From JAFGPF01 sp964500415 (GTDB taxonomy: Bacteria > Chloroflexota > Dehalococcoidia > Dehalococcoidales > RBG-16-60-22), in assembly GCA_964500415.1 (NCBI GenBank), contig CAZCOB010000004.1, positions 23,652-87,651 of the forward strand: a stretch of DNA of 64,000 nt, read 5' to 3'. A program made the translations under genes and the position numbers. The notes under the pieces were generated by a model. That model was not told the DNA's origin. It ran no database searches and saw nothing but the letters and a program-made list of their open reading frames with translations. Of this stretch, positions 52,276 through 61,972 are shown in pieces (the stretch's first letter is position 1; the number at the start of each line of letters is the position of its first letter).

Positions 52276-54267
52276 ATGAAAAGATATATTATTGCACTCT
52301 GTATAATAGCCGTGCTGGGAGTGATATACCCTGGCTTACCCACCCTTGCCCAACCCATCCGAGTTCCCCATGAAAACCCGGACACAGCTACAGGTTTACT
52401 GGATGAAATTGGATTTCTACTTTCTTACAGCCAGGTTATCAAACTGGCCACCAACAGCCAGTACCAGGACGCTCAGGATATACTGAATGAATTAGAACAC
52501 GTGGATATCCCGGATGATGTCCGGTACATCACCAATCAATATAACGCCCTCTGGCAGCGCCTGTTCAGCACCATGGATAGCCTCGAAGCACTCCTCGCCG
52601 AAGCGTCAGACCTGCTGGCTCACAATCAAATTTATGAACTCAGACAAAAACTTGATAATGCCAATGCAGATATTCAGAATGCCTACGCTCTGCTGAAAGA
52701 CGCTCAGGTAGCCACCAACAGCTTAAGTGACCAACTAAATGTTTTTGCCGTTTCAGCAACCAGCCGGGTAAAACAGGCACATACCCAGCTGGTAGATGGC
52801 ATCGAAAGACTGAACGACCTTCTCAGTAAGCTTGACAGTCTCAGCCAGAGCCTGACAGAACAATACGTACAAAAAACAGAACTCACCCCCACCGAACTCA
52901 GCTTTAGCATTCACCCTTCCACGGCTTATGTCGGCGACGAGATTACTGCCTACGGCAAACTCAGTAGCGCCGGCAAATCGATGGCCGGCCAACAACTGTC
53001 TATTTTCCTGGATGATAAAAGGGTGGCCACCGTTATTACCGGCCCCGACGGCTCGTACACCACCAGTATAAAACTACCTTTTATATATATAGAAAACATG
53101 ACTTTTACCGCCATATACCAACCTTCAGGCAATGATGCCGGCATTTATCTTGCCAGTCGAAGCCCGCCGGTAACTATCGACACTGTGTTCTACCGCACTT
53201 TCCTCAAGGTCTCCGCACCGGATAGGATATACCCGTCTCAACCATTTTCCGTAAGCGGTGAAGTCACCTCGGACAATGACCATATTACGCGAAATATTCA
53301 AGTGCTCCTGGATAACATCATCCTGGTTGAAGAAACGGTATCCGGCCCTTTCAGCTTCGCGATAACCCCTCCTCCAAAAGCCTCCGGCAACAGTAAGCTG
53401 ACCTTCGATGTCAGTCCCCAGGGGCCTTATGCCGGCGCCTCCGTACAGCGGAGTATCAACGTTTCCTTGCTTGCGGTACATATTGATACTCAGATGCCTT
53501 CCGTTATTCTCATTCCCGCAGACATCGAAATTAGCGGCAGAGTTTACAGTGAACTCGGACCTGTCGCAAATGCCGGGATACGTCTCAACCTCAATGACAC
53601 ATCGGTTACCACCACCACGCGCGCCGACGGGAGTTTCCAGGGTAATATTAAAATGTGTATACTGCCCGAGGACGCACCACTAACCACCAATCCGTTCCAT
53701 GTTGGCCCCTCCGCCGCCGATGCGTCCTTCAATTTTTCTCCGTTCGGTGTCCAGGAGATAATCATAACCGCCGATACGACGGAACTACCCGGCGCCACAT
53801 ATGATATAAAGAGGGATATTCTTACTATCAACCCGCTGAGCATCGCCCTGATAATGGTGGCTATAGCAGCCCTGGCGTGGCTCATTTTACGGAGAAGCCG
53901 CACGCGTATACCGGAGGAAAAGAGGCTGTACCCGGCGGAAAGTGCGGAATTATCCGCCGCCACACCCCTGCCTGTACAAATCCCGAAGCTTACAGGTATC
54001 AGAGGCCAGATATTAACAGCCTACCGAAACGTACTTACGACTGTGGAGAAAATTACCGGCGTTATTATGTCACCGGATACTACCCTGCGGGAGTTCCTGA
54101 AGACAACTCGTCTACCCTCACCGACGGCTAACGACCGATTTGCCGAGTTAACCGCCATGACCGAAAGTGCACTCTATTCTGACCGCAGCCCGCAACAAGA
54201 CACTGCCGCCAGAGCCGAAGGGATTGCCGCAAATATCAAAGAGGAGCTTCGCAGTGGAACTCCGTAA
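52276..54267 (+). CDS. Surface protein with coiled-coil, Ig-like domains and a C-terminal DUF4129-like domain
   Basis: The 663-residue protein has a signal peptide (1-25, ending PTLAQ), a helical region of about 180 residues rich in Leu, Gln and Asp, then two or three beta-sandwich domains (AYVGDEITAYGKLSSAGK, FSVSGEVTSDNDH, IEISGRVYSELGPVANAGI). These resemble carboxypeptidase-regulatory or Ig-like repeats. A membrane helix (about 517-538) is followed by a cytoplasmic tail holding a DUF4129-like segment (about 578-655, ILTAYRNVLTTVEKITG). DUF4129 with MoxR and DUF58 is a known association, in which it is thought to be a membrane scaffold. The stop overlaps the next start by 14 bases. Confidence 0.78.
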   Translation: MKRYIIALCIIAVLGVIYPGLPTLAQPIRVPHENPDTATGLLDEIGFLLSYSQVIKLATNSQYQDAQDILNELEHVDIPDDVRYITNQYNALWQRLFSTMDSLEALLAEASDLLAHNQIYELRQKLDNANADIQNAYALLKDAQVATNSLSDQLNVFAVSATSRVKQAHTQLVDGIERLNDLLSKLDSLSQSLTEQYVQKTELTPTELSFSIHPSTAYVGDEITAYGKLSSAGKSMAGQQLSIFLDDKRVATVITGPDGSYTTSIKLPFIYIENMTFTAIYQPSGNDAGIYLASRSPPVTIDTVFYRTFLKVSAPDRIYPSQPFSVSGEVTSDNDHITRNIQVLLDNIILVEETVSGPFSFAITPPPKASGNSKLTFDVSPQGPYAGASVQRSINVSLLAVHIDTQMPSVILIPADIEISGRVYSELGPVANAGIRLNLNDTSVTTTTRADGSFQGNIKMCILPEDAPLTTNPFHVGPSAADASFNFSPFGVQEIIITADTTELPGATYDIKRDILTINPLSIALIMVAIAALAWLILRRSRTRIPEEKRLYPAESAELSAATPLPVQIPKLTGIRGQILTAYRNVLTTVEKITGVIMSPDTTLREFLKTTRLPSPTANDRFAELTAMTESALYSDRSPQQDTAARAEGIAANIKEELRSGTP

Positions 54268-55150
54268 ATTCCTGTTAATAATCACCGCAACCCTGATTGT
54301 CGCCCTGATTCTCGCCGTTTGGTTTTACCCCTCGAACGACGACTTCCGAGTAGATAATCCTTTCTGGAATGGTATTAAAGACGTACAGGCTGACTACCGG
54401 GGCGAACCCATTAATTCTCTATCAGACCTCCCGTCTCCGCCGAATGGTGCGACCCTGCTCATCATCCCTTACATTAGCTACACCTCAATAGAACTGGAGC
54501 AGTTGAATCACTTTGTCCTCGGGGGAGGCAGATTAATTATAGCTGACGATTATGGACACGGGAACCAGATACTGGAATACCTGGGACCTGAATCACGTTT
54601 CAGCAGGCAAATCCTCCTTGACCCGCTTGTCAATTATAAAAATAAATATTTCCCGAGGATAATCCACCTTCAATCCGACCCCCTGACTTCCAATACGGAT
54701 AATATAGTCTTCAACCACGCCACCAGTCTGATTAATGTCCCTCCAGATACCATCCTCGCTGTGTCATCTCCTTTCAGTTTCCTTGATTATAATGCTGACG
54801 GCACCAGACAAAATGACGAGCCTACAGGACCGCTCGCGGTCATCTCCCGCCATGAACTGGGTAGCGGACAGGTAATACTCATCGCCGACCCCAGCCTTTT
54901 CATCAACGGTATGAACAAGATAGAGGGCAATAACGTTTTTATGCAAAATATCGCGGCTACTGCATCTGCACTCTATATTGACCAGTCTCACCTGACATTT
55001 TCGGAGCTTCACCACACTAAAATCTGGCTGCAACAGGCCCGCGGTCTTTTATCCACTCCCATCGGTACGGCAGGACTGGTCATAGCAGCCATCATAATCG
55101 CATTGACACCAATATGGTATGAAAAGAGAAGAACAACCGTGGAGACCTGA
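54254..55150 (+). CDS. DUF4350-like membrane protein
   Basis: The start is a GTG at 54254, with GAGGAG seven bases upstream, inside the end of the previous gene; an ATG at 54167 lies in the previous gene and has no such site. The 298-residue protein has a membrane helix at the N-terminus (about 6-27) and one at the C-terminus (about 268-288). Between them is an external alpha/beta domain with LLIIPYISYTSIELEQL, VLGGGRLIIADDYG and GSGQVILIADPSLFING, the pattern of DUF4350 (a GATase-like fold). It is next to the MoxR gene, as in other genomes. Function unknown. Confidence 0.8.
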   Translation: MELRKFLLIITATLIVALILAVWFYPSNDDFRVDNPFWNGIKDVQADYRGEPINSLSDLPSPPNGATLLIIPYISYTSIELEQLNHFVLGGGRLIIADDYGHGNQILEYLGPESRFSRQILLDPLVNYKNKYFPRIIHLQSDPLTSNTDNIVFNHATSLINVPPDTILAVSSPFSFLDYNADGTRQNDEPTGPLAVISRHELGSGQVILIADPSLFINGMNKIEGNNVFMQNIAATASALYIDQSHLTFSELHHTKIWLQQARGLLSTPIGTAGLVIAAIIIALTPIWYEKRRTTVET

Positions 55151-55159
55151 TATCTTTAC

Positions 55160-55199
55160 GCATCACGCTTTCCCAATATATGGCAAACGTGATACACTC
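55160..55199. promoter_or_regulatory. Inverted CGTGAT sites upstream of the MoxR gene
   Basis: In the 66-base gap before the MoxR gene, ATCACG (55162-55167) and CGTGAT (55188-55193) form an inverted pair, and the right half extends as CGTGATACACTC (55188-55199). This 12-mer differs by one base from the one at 48923-48934. A regulator site is possible. Confidence 0.35.
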
Positions 55200-55216
55200 T
55201 CTGAAAGGGGACGGTA

Positions 55217-56170
55217 ATGACGACACAGCAGAAAACAGGACAGGCAATACTTAAAAATATTATCGATGAAGTGTCCGAGGTAGTAGTTGGTAAGGATGAT
55301 ATCAAGGAGATTCTGCTGCTGGCCTTGCTGAGCCAGGGACACGTACTCATAGAAGGATTACCCGGAACCGCAAAAACCACCATCGCCCGCACATTTGCCC
55401 ATGCCATCGGCGGTACTTTCAAGAGGGTCCAGGGCACGCCTGACATGCTACCTTCTGATATACTCGGTTTCTACCTTTACCGCGCCGACGGTAGTGCTAC
55501 TTTCATGCCGGGGCCTATCTTCGCCAACGTGATACTGGCGGACGAATTAAACCGCACTACTCCCCGCACGCAGTCGGCTCTCCTCGAGTCAATGCAGGAA
55601 CAACAGGTTACCATCGAGCGCGAGACACACAAGCTGGAACAGCCATTCCTCGTAATCGCCAGCCAGGTACCCTATGGCACCCCCGGAACCTCACAGCTCA
55701 GCGAAGTTCAAACCGACCGATTTATGTTCCGGACATGGAGTGGTATCTCCACCCTGGAAGAGGAAGACCAGGTGCTGAAAAATATCGATACCATTACCGA
55801 GTCGCACATCGAGGCCGTGACCACACCGACAGAAATAATAGCACTCCAGCAGGAAGTTAAAAAGGTACATGTCGCCGATAGTATCCGGCACTATATCCTG
55901 GAAATTATCGACAACCTGCGCCACCATCAGGACATCGTACTGGGACCCAGCACCCGTGCCGGTATTGCCCTGCTGAAGGGCGCCAGGGCCAGGGCATTCC
56001 TACAAGGAAGAGACTTCGTTATTCCCGACGATGTGAAGAAACTGCTTATCCCGGCTCTATCCCATCGCCTCCAGGTAAGCCCCGAAGCTGAAATGGAGGA
56101 TATCAGCCCCGAGCCAATCATCAATGAGGTAGCTACTCAAGTCCCCGTACCGAAAATAGACAATGCGTAG
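55217..56170 (+). CDS. MoxR-type AAA+ ATPase
   Basis: The 317-residue ATPase has Walker A GLPGTAKT (47-54), Walker B ILADE (106-110), a sensor-like SQVPYGTPGTSQL and the C-terminal lid domain with RAFLQGRDFVIPDDVKKL. MoxR proteins act as chaperone-like activators that work with von Willebrand or DUF58 proteins. Here the DUF58 gene follows with an 8-base overlap. A GGGGA-type ribosome site precedes the ATG at 55217. Confidence 0.93.
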   Translation: MTTQQKTGQAILKNIIDEVSEVVVGKDDIKEILLLALLSQGHVLIEGLPGTAKTTIARTFAHAIGGTFKRVQGTPDMLPSDILGFYLYRADGSATFMPGPIFANVILADELNRTTPRTQSALLESMQEQQVTIERETHKLEQPFLVIASQVPYGTPGTSQLSEVQTDRFMFRTWSGISTLEEEDQVLKNIDTITESHIEAVTTPTEIIALQQEVKKVHVADSIRHYILEIIDNLRHHQDIVLGPSTRAGIALLKGARARAFLQGRDFVIPDDVKKLLIPALSHRLQVSPEAEMEDISPEPIINEVATQVPVPKIDNA

Positions 56171-57740
56171 AGCATCACCCCGATTATTATTTCAGATATA
56201 TGCAATGCTGGTTCTGCTGGCAGCTGCTGTAATGTCGCCACTCCCCTACATGGTGCTGTCGCTGGTTCTGCTGCTCGTAATTATATTTACCGTAACGCGC
56301 CCGCAGCCGCCGCGGTTTAATATAGTAACGACCCTGGCAGTGATGTTTCTGGCGCCGCTGGCCTTTGAAATGTCGCTGGAACGAATAACAACACTTGAGC
56401 CGACAACCACCCATATTATAGCCGTCGTAATCGTCCTCCCCGTTCTGTACCTGCTCGACCTTAATTTGCGGGAAAACGTCCGTCAAACGCAGATATTCAC
56501 GAAGAGAAGGGGCGAAAGAAATACCACCCGTACTTTCGCATCGTTATTAATCGCGTCACTGGTCGTAATGCTGATAGCACCGGTGGTAAATCAACCCGTG
56601 CTGTTGTTTACCGGCATCTTCCTGGCCCTGTACCTCCTTTGGGTATTGATAGGGATATTGTTTTCGATTCCCCGGCGTCCTTTCACCACCAGTACATTAA
56701 TGAGAAGAGTTATCGCCGGCACCACCGGGAGCACACGCCTGAACCTGACAAGTTTAACATGGGTTAAAATGCACAGCTATATCAGTTTCACTATTCCCTG
56801 GGCACATATCGTACCAGAAAAAAGCGTACTGAAGAAAGGTCAAACAAGCCTGGAACTCAGTTTCACTCCACCGCTGGCGGGAGAATCCCGACCCCAGCTC
56901 CAGATATCGGCAGTAGACCCGCGTGGCCTTATCCAGATAAACCAGTTGCTCGAGCCGCTCGACCTGCAAATAATCCCCAGGGCTAAATACGCCGAATGGC
57001 TGGCCATGAAATATATAGAGCAAACGGGTTCGGGGGCTGTTTCTGCAATCGGTCTGTCTTCTCAACCACTAGGAAAACAAAAACGGGGCATCGAATACCT
57101 GAAAAGCCGTACCTACCAACCCGGCGACCAACTGAGAGATATAGACTGGAAACATACCCTGAAACTGAGCCAGCTGATAGTAAGAGAGTACCAGGAAGCC
57201 AACGAACAGGCGGTAATTATTGCGGTTAATCTCTCGGTGACAGATATAGAGGCAGCCGATAACCTGGCCTTCAACCTGTTAACCATAGCCTTAACCCTGG
57301 CGCGGGAAAACATACCCACCGCACTGGCTGCCTACAACCAGCAGAGTGTCGTCCTTAATACCGGTATCACAGAACCGACGGAAATTCTCAGGCAATCCCT
57401 TTCATTGCTCAGAGAAATTGAAGTGGTCAAGTTTACCGACCGTTACCTGGAACCGATAGACATATCCAAGATAAGGCGGAATATCAGACAGCTTCAACAA
57501 ACGGATTCCGAGCCTGCGCAAAGATTACTCGACATACTCAACTTTGAGCACCGCTCTATCAAGGAAGCAGCTAAAAGCCACCCGGCTACCCTGGCACTGG
57601 CAGCCGCTACCCGGCAGGTGCCGGCTCCGGCTATGATACTGCTTGTTTCGCAACTAAACCATGACACCGAAGCTATCCTGGTTACCGCCGAAAAACTGGC
57701 CAAGATGAGATTCAACACCGTACCGATAGAAACGATGTGA
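56163..57740 (+). CDS. DUF58 protein with an extended membrane region
   Basis: The 525-residue protein has the DUF58 core at about 305-390 (RGIEYLKSRTYQPGDQLRD, then DIDWK and IVREYQEANEQ), which has a von Willebrand-like fold. Usual DUF58 proteins have two N-terminal helices; this one has about six before residue 170 (two each near 12-45, 55-70 and 85-100, and two at 125-168). DUF58 is the usual partner of MoxR. Overlap with the MoxR gene suggests co-translation. It ends three bases before the end of the convergent glmS gene. Confidence 0.88.
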   Translation: MRRASPRLLFQIYAMLVLLAAAVMSPLPYMVLSLVLLLVIIFTVTRPQPPRFNIVTTLAVMFLAPLAFEMSLERITTLEPTTTHIIAVVIVLPVLYLLDLNLRENVRQTQIFTKRRGERNTTRTFASLLIASLVVMLIAPVVNQPVLLFTGIFLALYLLWVLIGILFSIPRRPFTTSTLMRRVIAGTTGSTRLNLTSLTWVKMHSYISFTIPWAHIVPEKSVLKKGQTSLELSFTPPLAGESRPQLQISAVDPRGLIQINQLLEPLDLQIIPRAKYAEWLAMKYIEQTGSGAVSAIGLSSQPLGKQKRGIEYLKSRTYQPGDQLRDIDWKHTLKLSQLIVREYQEANEQAVIIAVNLSVTDIEAADNLAFNLLTIALTLARENIPTALAAYNQQSVVLNTGITEPTEILRQSLSLLREIEVVKFTDRYLEPIDISKIRRNIRQLQQTDSEPAQRLLDILNFEHRSIKEAAKSHPATLALAAATRQVPAPAMILLVSQLNHDTEAILVTAEKLAKMRFNTVPIETM

Positions 57741-57743
57741 TGA

Positions 57744-59528
57744 CTATTCTACAGTGACACTCTTAGCCAAGTTCCGTGGAAAATCAACCGGGCAACCCCG
57801 TTCTCTGGCTACATAGTAAGCAAGTAATTGCAGCGCCACCGAATTCACCACGGGGGAAAACAGGGGGTCAGTTTGCGGTATGTTGATTACCGAATCGGCC
57901 AATTCCTTTATGGTTTCATCTTCTTCATTCACCAGAGCCAGTACCGGGGACTGCCTCGCCTTGATTTCTTTGATACTGGTTACCATAGGCTCAAAGGTAT
58001 TATCCTGAGCAACGACAGCTACCACCGGCGTGCTGTTTCCCAGCAGGGCAAAGGGGCCATGTTTCAGCTCCCCGGCCGCATAGCCTTCGGCATGTATGTA
58101 TGAAATTTCCTTCAGCTTGAGTGCACCTTCCAGGGCTACCGGGTAGTTAATACCCTTGCCGATGAAGAATATATTATCGAACCCGGCAAGCTGGCGGGCG
58201 AAATCGGCAATTATCGATTCGTTGTCAAGTATCTGCTGGACTTTAACGGGCAATTGCCTCATCTCCAGAACGAGGTCATCCAATCTCCGGATATCCACTC
58301 TTGAGTAGGGTAAAGCCAGCCAGTACAAAGCGATAAGCTGTGCCATAAAAGTCTTGGTTGCAGCAACACTTATTTCCGGCCCTGCCCGCGTATAAACGGT
58401 ACGGTCGGCAATACGACTGGCCGTACTACCGACGACATTGGTGATGACAATAACCTGATTACCGGCTTCATTCAGCTTCCTTATTGCCTTGAGCACGTCA
58501 GTGGTTTCACCGGACTGGGTAATCACAATCGCCTTACTCTTGGCCGATGCCTGGCCGCTATAGTTAAACTCGTCGGCCAGCTCAACTCTTACGGGTACAT
58601 TTACCAGCCCTTCAATTATGTATTTACCGACAAGTCCGGCGTGATATGAAGTGCCGCAGGCCAGTATTAACATACCCTCCGGTCCACTGCCGTCAACCCC
58701 GGTAAGGTCGGCAGCCGGTTCTGCCGCTGAGATATATCCGGCAAGGGTATCTCGTATTACCCTGGGCTGCTCGTGTATTTCCTTGAGCATAAAGTGCTCA
58801 TAGCCACCCTTCTGAGCATCCTCCACACTCCATAATATCTTATGTTCTTCACGGTCGATAAGGGCACCATTCTGTTTGACTTCTATGGCGTCGGCAGTAA
58901 CCACGGCGATGTCACCGTCTTCCAGATAGATAACACGGCTGGTATAATCGAGCAGGGCAGGTACATCCGAGGCAATAAAATTTTCCCGGTCGCCAATGCC
59001 GATAGTCAGCGGGCTATCTTTTCTGGCGGCTATCAATCTGGATTCACCATCCCTCAACGCAATCATGGTATAAGAACCTTCTATATCACGCAGCGCCAGA
59101 CTCACAGCCTCCTCGAAATCGCCGTTATAATACTTCTCAATCAGGTGAGGTATTACCTCGGTATCGGTCTGGGAAACCAGATTATGCCCCTCATCTATTA
59201 ATTGCTTTCTCAACTTCTGGAAGTTATTGATGACCCCGTTGTGGACCACGGCGACCCGGCCGGAGCAGTCGGACTGCGGGTGGGCGTTCACCCGGGACGG
59301 TTCACCATGCGTAGCCCAGCGGGTATGTCCTATGCCTGCCGTGCCTTCGATGGACGGTAATACCCTGGACAGGGCCTTTACTCTGACGATATCCTTATGA
59401 ATCTCGATGCCATTTGCCGACACGGCAATACCGCAGGAATCATACCCCCGGTACTCCAGCTTGCTCAGGCAATTAAGGAGAATCGGCTGAGCCTTTTTCT
59501 CTCCAATATAACCAACAATGCCACACAT
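57744..59528 (-). CDS. glmS: Glutamine-fructose-6-phosphate aminotransferase
   Basis: The 594-residue enzyme makes glucosamine 6-phosphate. It begins MCGIVGYIGEKKA, so the catalytic Cys is residue 2 as required, with LEYRGYDSCGIAV and HTRWATHGEPSRVNAHP in the glutaminase part. The isomerase part has two SIS domains (CGTSYHAGLVGKY; ITQSGETTDVLKA; KEISYIHAEGYAAGELKHGP) and the conserved end PRNLAKSVTVE. It is the last of four amino-sugar genes in the minus-strand run and supplies UDP-HexNAc for peptidoglycan and surface glycans. Confidence 0.96.
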   Translation of the reverse strand: MCGIVGYIGEKKAQPILLNCLSKLEYRGYDSCGIAVSANGIEIHKDIVRVKALSRVLPSIEGTAGIGHTRWATHGEPSRVNAHPQSDCSGRVAVVHNGVINNFQKLRKQLIDEGHNLVSQTDTEVIPHLIEKYYNGDFEEAVSLALRDIEGSYTMIALRDGESRLIAARKDSPLTIGIGDRENFIASDVPALLDYTSRVIYLEDGDIAVVTADAIEVKQNGALIDREEHKILWSVEDAQKGGYEHFMLKEIHEQPRVIRDTLAGYISAAEPAADLTGVDGSGPEGMLILACGTSYHAGLVGKYIIEGLVNVPVRVELADEFNYSGQASAKSKAIVITQSGETTDVLKAIRKLNEAGNQVIVITNVVGSTASRIADRTVYTRAGPEISVAATKTFMAQLIALYWLALPYSRVDIRRLDDLVLEMRQLPVKVQQILDNESIIADFARQLAGFDNIFFIGKGINYPVALEGALKLKEISYIHAEGYAAGELKHGPFALLGNSTPVVAVVAQDNTFEPMVTSIKEIKARQSPVLALVNEEDETIKELADSVINIPQTDPLFSPVVNSVALQLLAYYVARERGCPVDFPRNLAKSVTVE

Positions 59529-59582
59529 ATTCTATAATTTCCATACCGGAAAAAACCGCCCATCAGCCGCGGCCAGAACCAC

Positions 59583-60758
59583 TTAATATACCAGGCTCCT
59601 GTCCGGCAAGCGACCGCTCACCGTCTTGGACATCTGTATCTGGCAATAATTACCGACGATAACCCCCGGTTGGGCGGTAACGTTACTCTCTATATTACAG
59701 TCCTCACCGATAATAGCGCCTATATTTATCGACGGTACTTCACCATTGATTCCGACCTCACTCTGTCCGCCGATGGCGGTAAAACGCCCCTTGAGCACAC
59801 AGCCTTTATCGATAACGGAGTCGCTGATGATACACCCGGCACCGATGGTGACATCATTACCGATAACGCTGTTCTTGACCTCAGTAAAAGGAGAGATAGC
59901 GACATTGTCACCGATACTGGTCGCCGGCATAATACACGCATGCGGCCCGATATCACACCCCGACCCGATAACCGCCGGCCCATAGATACAGGAGCCAGCC
60001 CGCACCACGGTACCTTCCCCTACCATAACCCTTCCCTTTAACGAAGCTCCGGACTCGATGGTACCACCCAGACTGGCTTCAATATTCCGGAGAATAGCAT
60101 TGTTAAGACTGATAATATCCCAGGGATAAACCACATCAAGCCAGGTGCCCTCGGTTTCCAGAGCCCGGATGATATAGCCTTCAGCTATCATATTGTTCAG
60201 GGCATCCGGTATATCCAGCACGGATTCGGCGAACTTGAAAATATCTTTAGTAAAGGCGTAGATGCCGGTATTGACCACATTACTGGCCGCTTCTTTCGGT
60301 TTTTCTGTTATACCCTTTACCTCGTTACCTCCCGTATCGACAACTCCGTACCTTATCGGGTCACTGACTCTTTTTACAAGTATCGCTTCCGGTTTTACCT
60401 GTATAAAATCGGCGATGGTGTGAGCTTCAATCAGATTGTCACCGGACATCACCAGGAACTCATTTTCGGCCATATCCCGGGCCTGTAAAAGGGCATGCGC
60501 CGTACCCAGCTGTGTCTCCTGAGTCACGTAGGTGATATTGACGCCGAACTGCTCGCCGGAGCCCATGTAGTCGTAAACTTGCTCTCTCCGGTAGCCGACC
60601 ACAAAGATAATATCGCGGATACCGTTCTGCGCGAGAGACTCAACGATGAACTGGAGTATCGGCTTATCCGCTATAGAAAGCATTGCTTTCGGCCGGGTAA
60701 CGGTAAACGGTCTGAGTCTCTGTCCCTCACCTGCGGCTAACACTATTGCCTGCTTCAT
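59583..60758 (-). CDS. Sugar-phosphate nucleotidylyltransferase with left-handed beta-helix
   Basis: The 391-residue protein has a nucleotidyltransferase domain (AIVLAAGEGQRLRPFTVTRPKAMLSI, TQLGTAHALL, VMSGDNLI) and a C-terminal hexapeptide-repeat helix (IGSGCDIGPHACIMP, VKNSVIGNDVTIG). Unlike its neighbour it lacks the PHxNYVGDS segment, which holds the acetyltransferase His in GlmU and archaeal bifunctional enzymes, so acetylation is unlikely. It is probably a glucose-1-phosphate or HexNAc-1-phosphate uridylyl- or thymidylyltransferase. It starts 10 bases downstream of the paralogue. Confidence 0.85.
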   Translation of the reverse strand: MKQAIVLAAGEGQRLRPFTVTRPKAMLSIADKPILQFIVESLAQNGIRDIIFVVGYRREQVYDYMGSGEQFGVNITYVTQETQLGTAHALLQARDMAENEFLVMSGDNLIEAHTIADFIQVKPEAILVKRVSDPIRYGVVDTGGNEVKGITEKPKEAASNVVNTGIYAFTKDIFKFAESVLDIPDALNNMIAEGYIIRALETEGTWLDVVYPWDIISLNNAILRNIEASLGGTIESGASLKGRVMVGEGTVVRAGSCIYGPAVIGSGCDIGPHACIMPATSIGDNVAISPFTEVKNSVIGNDVTIGAGCIISDSVIDKGCVLKGRFTAIGGQSEVGINGEVPSINIGAIIGEDCNIESNVTAQPGVIVGNYCQIQMSKTVSGRLPDRSLVY

Positions 60759-60768
60759 AGACCGCTCC

Positions 60769-61971
60769 TCAAAGTATTCTGGAACCCGGCGTAATCACAC
60801 CGCTGACCTTCACGCCCGGCCCGATAAAAGTATTATTACCAATCATACTGCCGACGTTAATACACGTATTTATCCCGGTTTCAACATGGTCGCCGATAAT
60901 GGCCCCCAACTTACGCCTTCTGGTATCGATGCCGCCGATGCGAATATCCGCCTTGTCCAGCCTCAGATTGGCGATTTTAGTACCGGCACCCAGGTTACAC
61001 CCTTCGCCGATAACACTATCACCCACATAGTTGTGGTGCGGAATCTTGGTGCCGTTCATGATGATAGAATTCTTGACCTCAACCGCGGCGCCAACGTGGC
61101 AGCCGTTACCGATAGCGGTTGAGGGACGAATATAGCAGTTCGGGCCGATTTCACAGTCCTCCCCGATAATAACCGGGCCGACGATATAGGCGCCCGACCT
61201 TATTACCGTGTTCTTGCCGATAGCTACAGCCCCCTTCAGGGTCACGTTCCTCTCCACCTCCCCCAGGTTCTGCCCCTCGAGACTGGCCATCATAAACTCA
61301 TTGGCACGCAGCAGGTCCCACGGGTAACTGAGGTCAAGCCATGATTCAATCTCCTGATAGTGGAGACCTCCCTTCGTCTTCATCAGCAGTTGCAGCGAAT
61401 CGGTTATCTCATACTCGCCCCGCGGCGATTTCTCCGTCCGCGATATGGCTTCGAACACCCGCCGGGTAAAGAGGTACAGCCCGGTATTAGCCATCAGTGT
61501 CGGGGGTTTCTGCGTTTTCTCATAAATATTAACGACTCTATCTCCAGACAGTTCCACCATCCCGAGCCCCCGGGGGTCTTTCACTTCAATAACACTCATG
61601 GTATTACGGCGATTTTTGAGCAATCTCCCGATATCCTTCCGGCCTACAATGACATCACCATTGATGACCAGGAAGTTACCATCTACCATGTCACCCACCA
61701 TTCTGATGGCATCCGCCGTACCCAGCTGCTTTCTCTGGTCGGAGTAAGCTATCTTTACCCCCCATTTTTCCCCCTTGCCGAAGTAACTGCGTACCTGCTC
61801 ATCGCAATAGCCAACGATGAAGATAAACTCTTCAATACCGGCCTCCTTAACCTCAACGAGCAGGTGTTCCAGAATGGGCTTATTGGCGATGGGAAGCATT
61901 ACCTTGGGTTTGTTGCTGGTGAGAGGACGCATCCGGTTACCTTCACCGGCCGCCATAAGAACTGCTTTCAA
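60769..61971 (-). CDS. GlmU-like nucleotidylyltransferase/acetyltransferase, archaeal type
   Basis: The start is set at a TTG at 61971, giving MKAVLMAAGEGNRMRPLT with GGGAG eight bases upstream; a GTG at 61980 and an ATG at 62040 are alternatives inside the mutase gene. The 400-residue protein has a nucleotidyltransferase domain (PKVMLPIANKPILEH, LGTADAIRM) and a beta-helix domain with IPHHNYVGDSVIGEG, which matches the acetyltransferase active-site His of GlmU. A bifunctional enzyme making UDP-GlcNAc is likely. It lies directly after the mutase gene. Confidence 0.83.
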   Translation of the reverse strand: MKAVLMAAGEGNRMRPLTSNKPKVMLPIANKPILEHLLVEVKEAGIEEFIFIVGYCDEQVRSYFGKGEKWGVKIAYSDQRKQLGTADAIRMVGDMVDGNFLVINGDVIVGRKDIGRLLKNRRNTMSVIEVKDPRGLGMVELSGDRVVNIYEKTQKPPTLMANTGLYLFTRRVFEAISRTEKSPRGEYEITDSLQLLMKTKGGLHYQEIESWLDLSYPWDLLRANEFMMASLEGQNLGEVERNVTLKGAVAIGKNTVIRSGAYIVGPVIIGEDCEIGPNCYIRPSTAIGNGCHVGAAVEVKNSIIMNGTKIPHHNYVGDSVIGEGCNLGAGTKIANLRLDKADIRIGGIDTRRRKLGAIIGDHVETGINTCINVGSMIGNNTFIGPGVKVSGVITPGSRIL

Positions 61972-61972
61972 T

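Noticed and set aside
59529..59582. Possible glmS ribozyme or riboswitch before glmS
   Set aside because: The gap to the upstream gene is only 54 bases and shows no such structure.
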